This document shows, piece after piece, positions 63,505 to 64,000 of a DNA stretch of 64,000 nucleotides. Within the stretch, counting starts at the first letter, position 1. The number at the start of each line of letters is the position of its first letter. The position numbers were made by a program, and so were the translations under genes. This stretch comes from Trichothermofontia sichuanensis B231 (GTDB taxonomy: Bacteria > Cyanobacteriota > Cyanobacteriia > B231): assembly GCF_026240635.1 (NCBI RefSeq), contig NZ_CP110848.1, positions 1,738,501 through 1,802,500 on the forward strand, in the 5' to 3' direction. The notes beneath the pieces are model-generated. The model had not been told where the DNA came from. It did no database searches and was given only the letters and a program-made list of their open reading frames with translations.

Positions 63505-64000
63505 TTATGGCTGGGCTGTCGCTAGGGCCAGTTGTCTAAAGGTATAGAGTGCCGATCGCCACACTAGGTAGCCATTGCCGTTGAGGTGCAGGCCATCAGT
63601 GGTCAAATCCGCCCGCAAGTTGCCGTTGGCATCTACAAAGAGGGGATGGAGATCGAGGTAACGTGCCCCAGCCTCTGCACAAATCGTCGCCAGTGCCCGG
63701 TTCAGTTGGCGAATATCCTCATTACTCAGAGCCAGGAGTTGCTCACGCCCGTCCCAAGTAGCCTGTTCGCCGCTGTGGGGCAGAATCGACTGGATCACCA
63801 CTTCGGCTTGGGGATGCTGCCGTCGTAAATCTCGAATAATCCGCTCTTGATTGCGCAGGACAGTGGCGCTGGGCACCCCGCGAATGAGGTCGTTAATACC
63901 AATCATGACAAAAATCACTTGGGGCTGAACCTCTTGGAATAGCGTCAACCGATCGCGTAAGCCTGCCGAAGTCTCACCCGAAATCCCCTGGTTGAGCCAG
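63505..64000 (-). CDS. SGNH/GDSL hydrolase (partial, 5' end outside window)
   Basis: The frame is open to the right edge. It reads LNQGISGETSAGLRDRL (block II) at the edge, then VIFVMIGINDLIRG (Gly-Asn-Asp block III) and DGLHLNGNGYLVW with the Asp-x-x-His pair of block V. The catalytic Ser block lies beyond the window. Probably a lipase or esterase, or a sugar O-deacetylase. It neighbours the flippase gene 264 bp away on the same strand. Confidence 0.85.
   Translation of the reverse strand, partial: WLNQGISGETSAGLRDRLTLFQEVQPQVIFVMIGINDLIRGVPSATVLRNQERIIRDLRRQHPQAEVVIQSILPHSGEQATWDGREQLLALSNEDIRQLNRALATICAEAGARYLDLHPLFVDANGNLRADLTTDGLHLNGNGYLVWRSALYTFRQLALATAQP

Overview
The window is a chromosomal segment of a cyanobacterium. 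The evidence is the very frequent GCGATCGC (HIP1) octamer, the photosystem II gene psbI, a CpcS/CpeS-type phycobiliprotein lyase, the cyanobacterial outer-membrane protein family DUF3769, DUF751/Ycf33, the Ccs1/CcdA type of cytochrome c maturation, and several cyanobacterial small proteins. Heptanucleotide tandem repeats and many short non-autonomous mobile elements suggest a filamentous or complex-genome lineage rather than a marine picocyanobacterium. The species cannot be named from the sequence. No rRNA, tRNA, CRISPR array or complete transposase gene was found.

Layout. 1-5.9 kb (minus strand): a TgpA-like membrane protein with a degenerate transglutaminase site (runs off the left edge), the cobaltochelatase CbiX with an Fe-S motif and a His-rich tail, LarB, and a double-domain histidine phosphatase. 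6.3-12.2 kb: a MidA-like methyltransferase, a Uma2 protein, an SbmA/ABCD-like ABC exporter, a small lipoprotein and a D-lactate dehydrogenase-type enzyme. 13-17.3 kb: hemB, then ccs1 and ccdA, then a SIMPL protein. 17.7-24 kb: a 58-residue membrane protein, a K+ channel with a zinc ribbon, a second Uma2, an FAD oxidoreductase, lnt and moaA. 24-33.3 kb: a membrane-anchored TPR-CHAT protease-like protein, argD, an unknown membrane protein, a YajQ-like protein and glgP. 33.5-35.2 kb: a decayed locus and a conserved hypothetical. 35.8-41.7 kb: a third Uma2, a GH3 hexosaminidase, rbfA, DUF751, a 629-residue conserved unknown and psbI. 42-46.8 kb: the DUF3769 protein, a candidate structured RNA, an unknown protein and the CpcS-like lyase. 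47-51.4 kb: a wrecked MntA/HepT toxin-antitoxin pair, recQ, an Nfu protein and nagA. 51.8-55.2 kb: a flotillin and a YqiJ-like partner. 55.7-64 kb: a histidine kinase, a 3-hydroxyisobutyrate dehydrogenase-like protein, a MacB-type permease, a LysE-type exporter, an EnvC/M23 protein, a polysaccharide flippase and an SGNH hydrolase (runs off the right edge).

Functional links visible here: tetrapyrrole and cofactor work (cbiX, hemB, moaA, larB, cpcS), haem attachment to c-type cytochromes (ccs1, ccdA), envelope building (lnt, DUF3769, EnvC, flippase, nagZ/nagA-type recycling) and membrane-domain organisation (flotillin plus YqiJ-like).

The strongest new signal is the population of short mobile elements. 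A 112-bp family ends in GGCTCTTCTG-type inverted repeats and makes 8-bp target duplications; two copies are identical, and one splits an antitoxin gene. A 107-bp family (including flanking TA) is present in six copies of exactly the same length. A 101-bp element lies between the flotillin and its YqiJ-like partner. A 183-bp dispersed repeat and several in-gene heptanucleotide repeats complete the picture.
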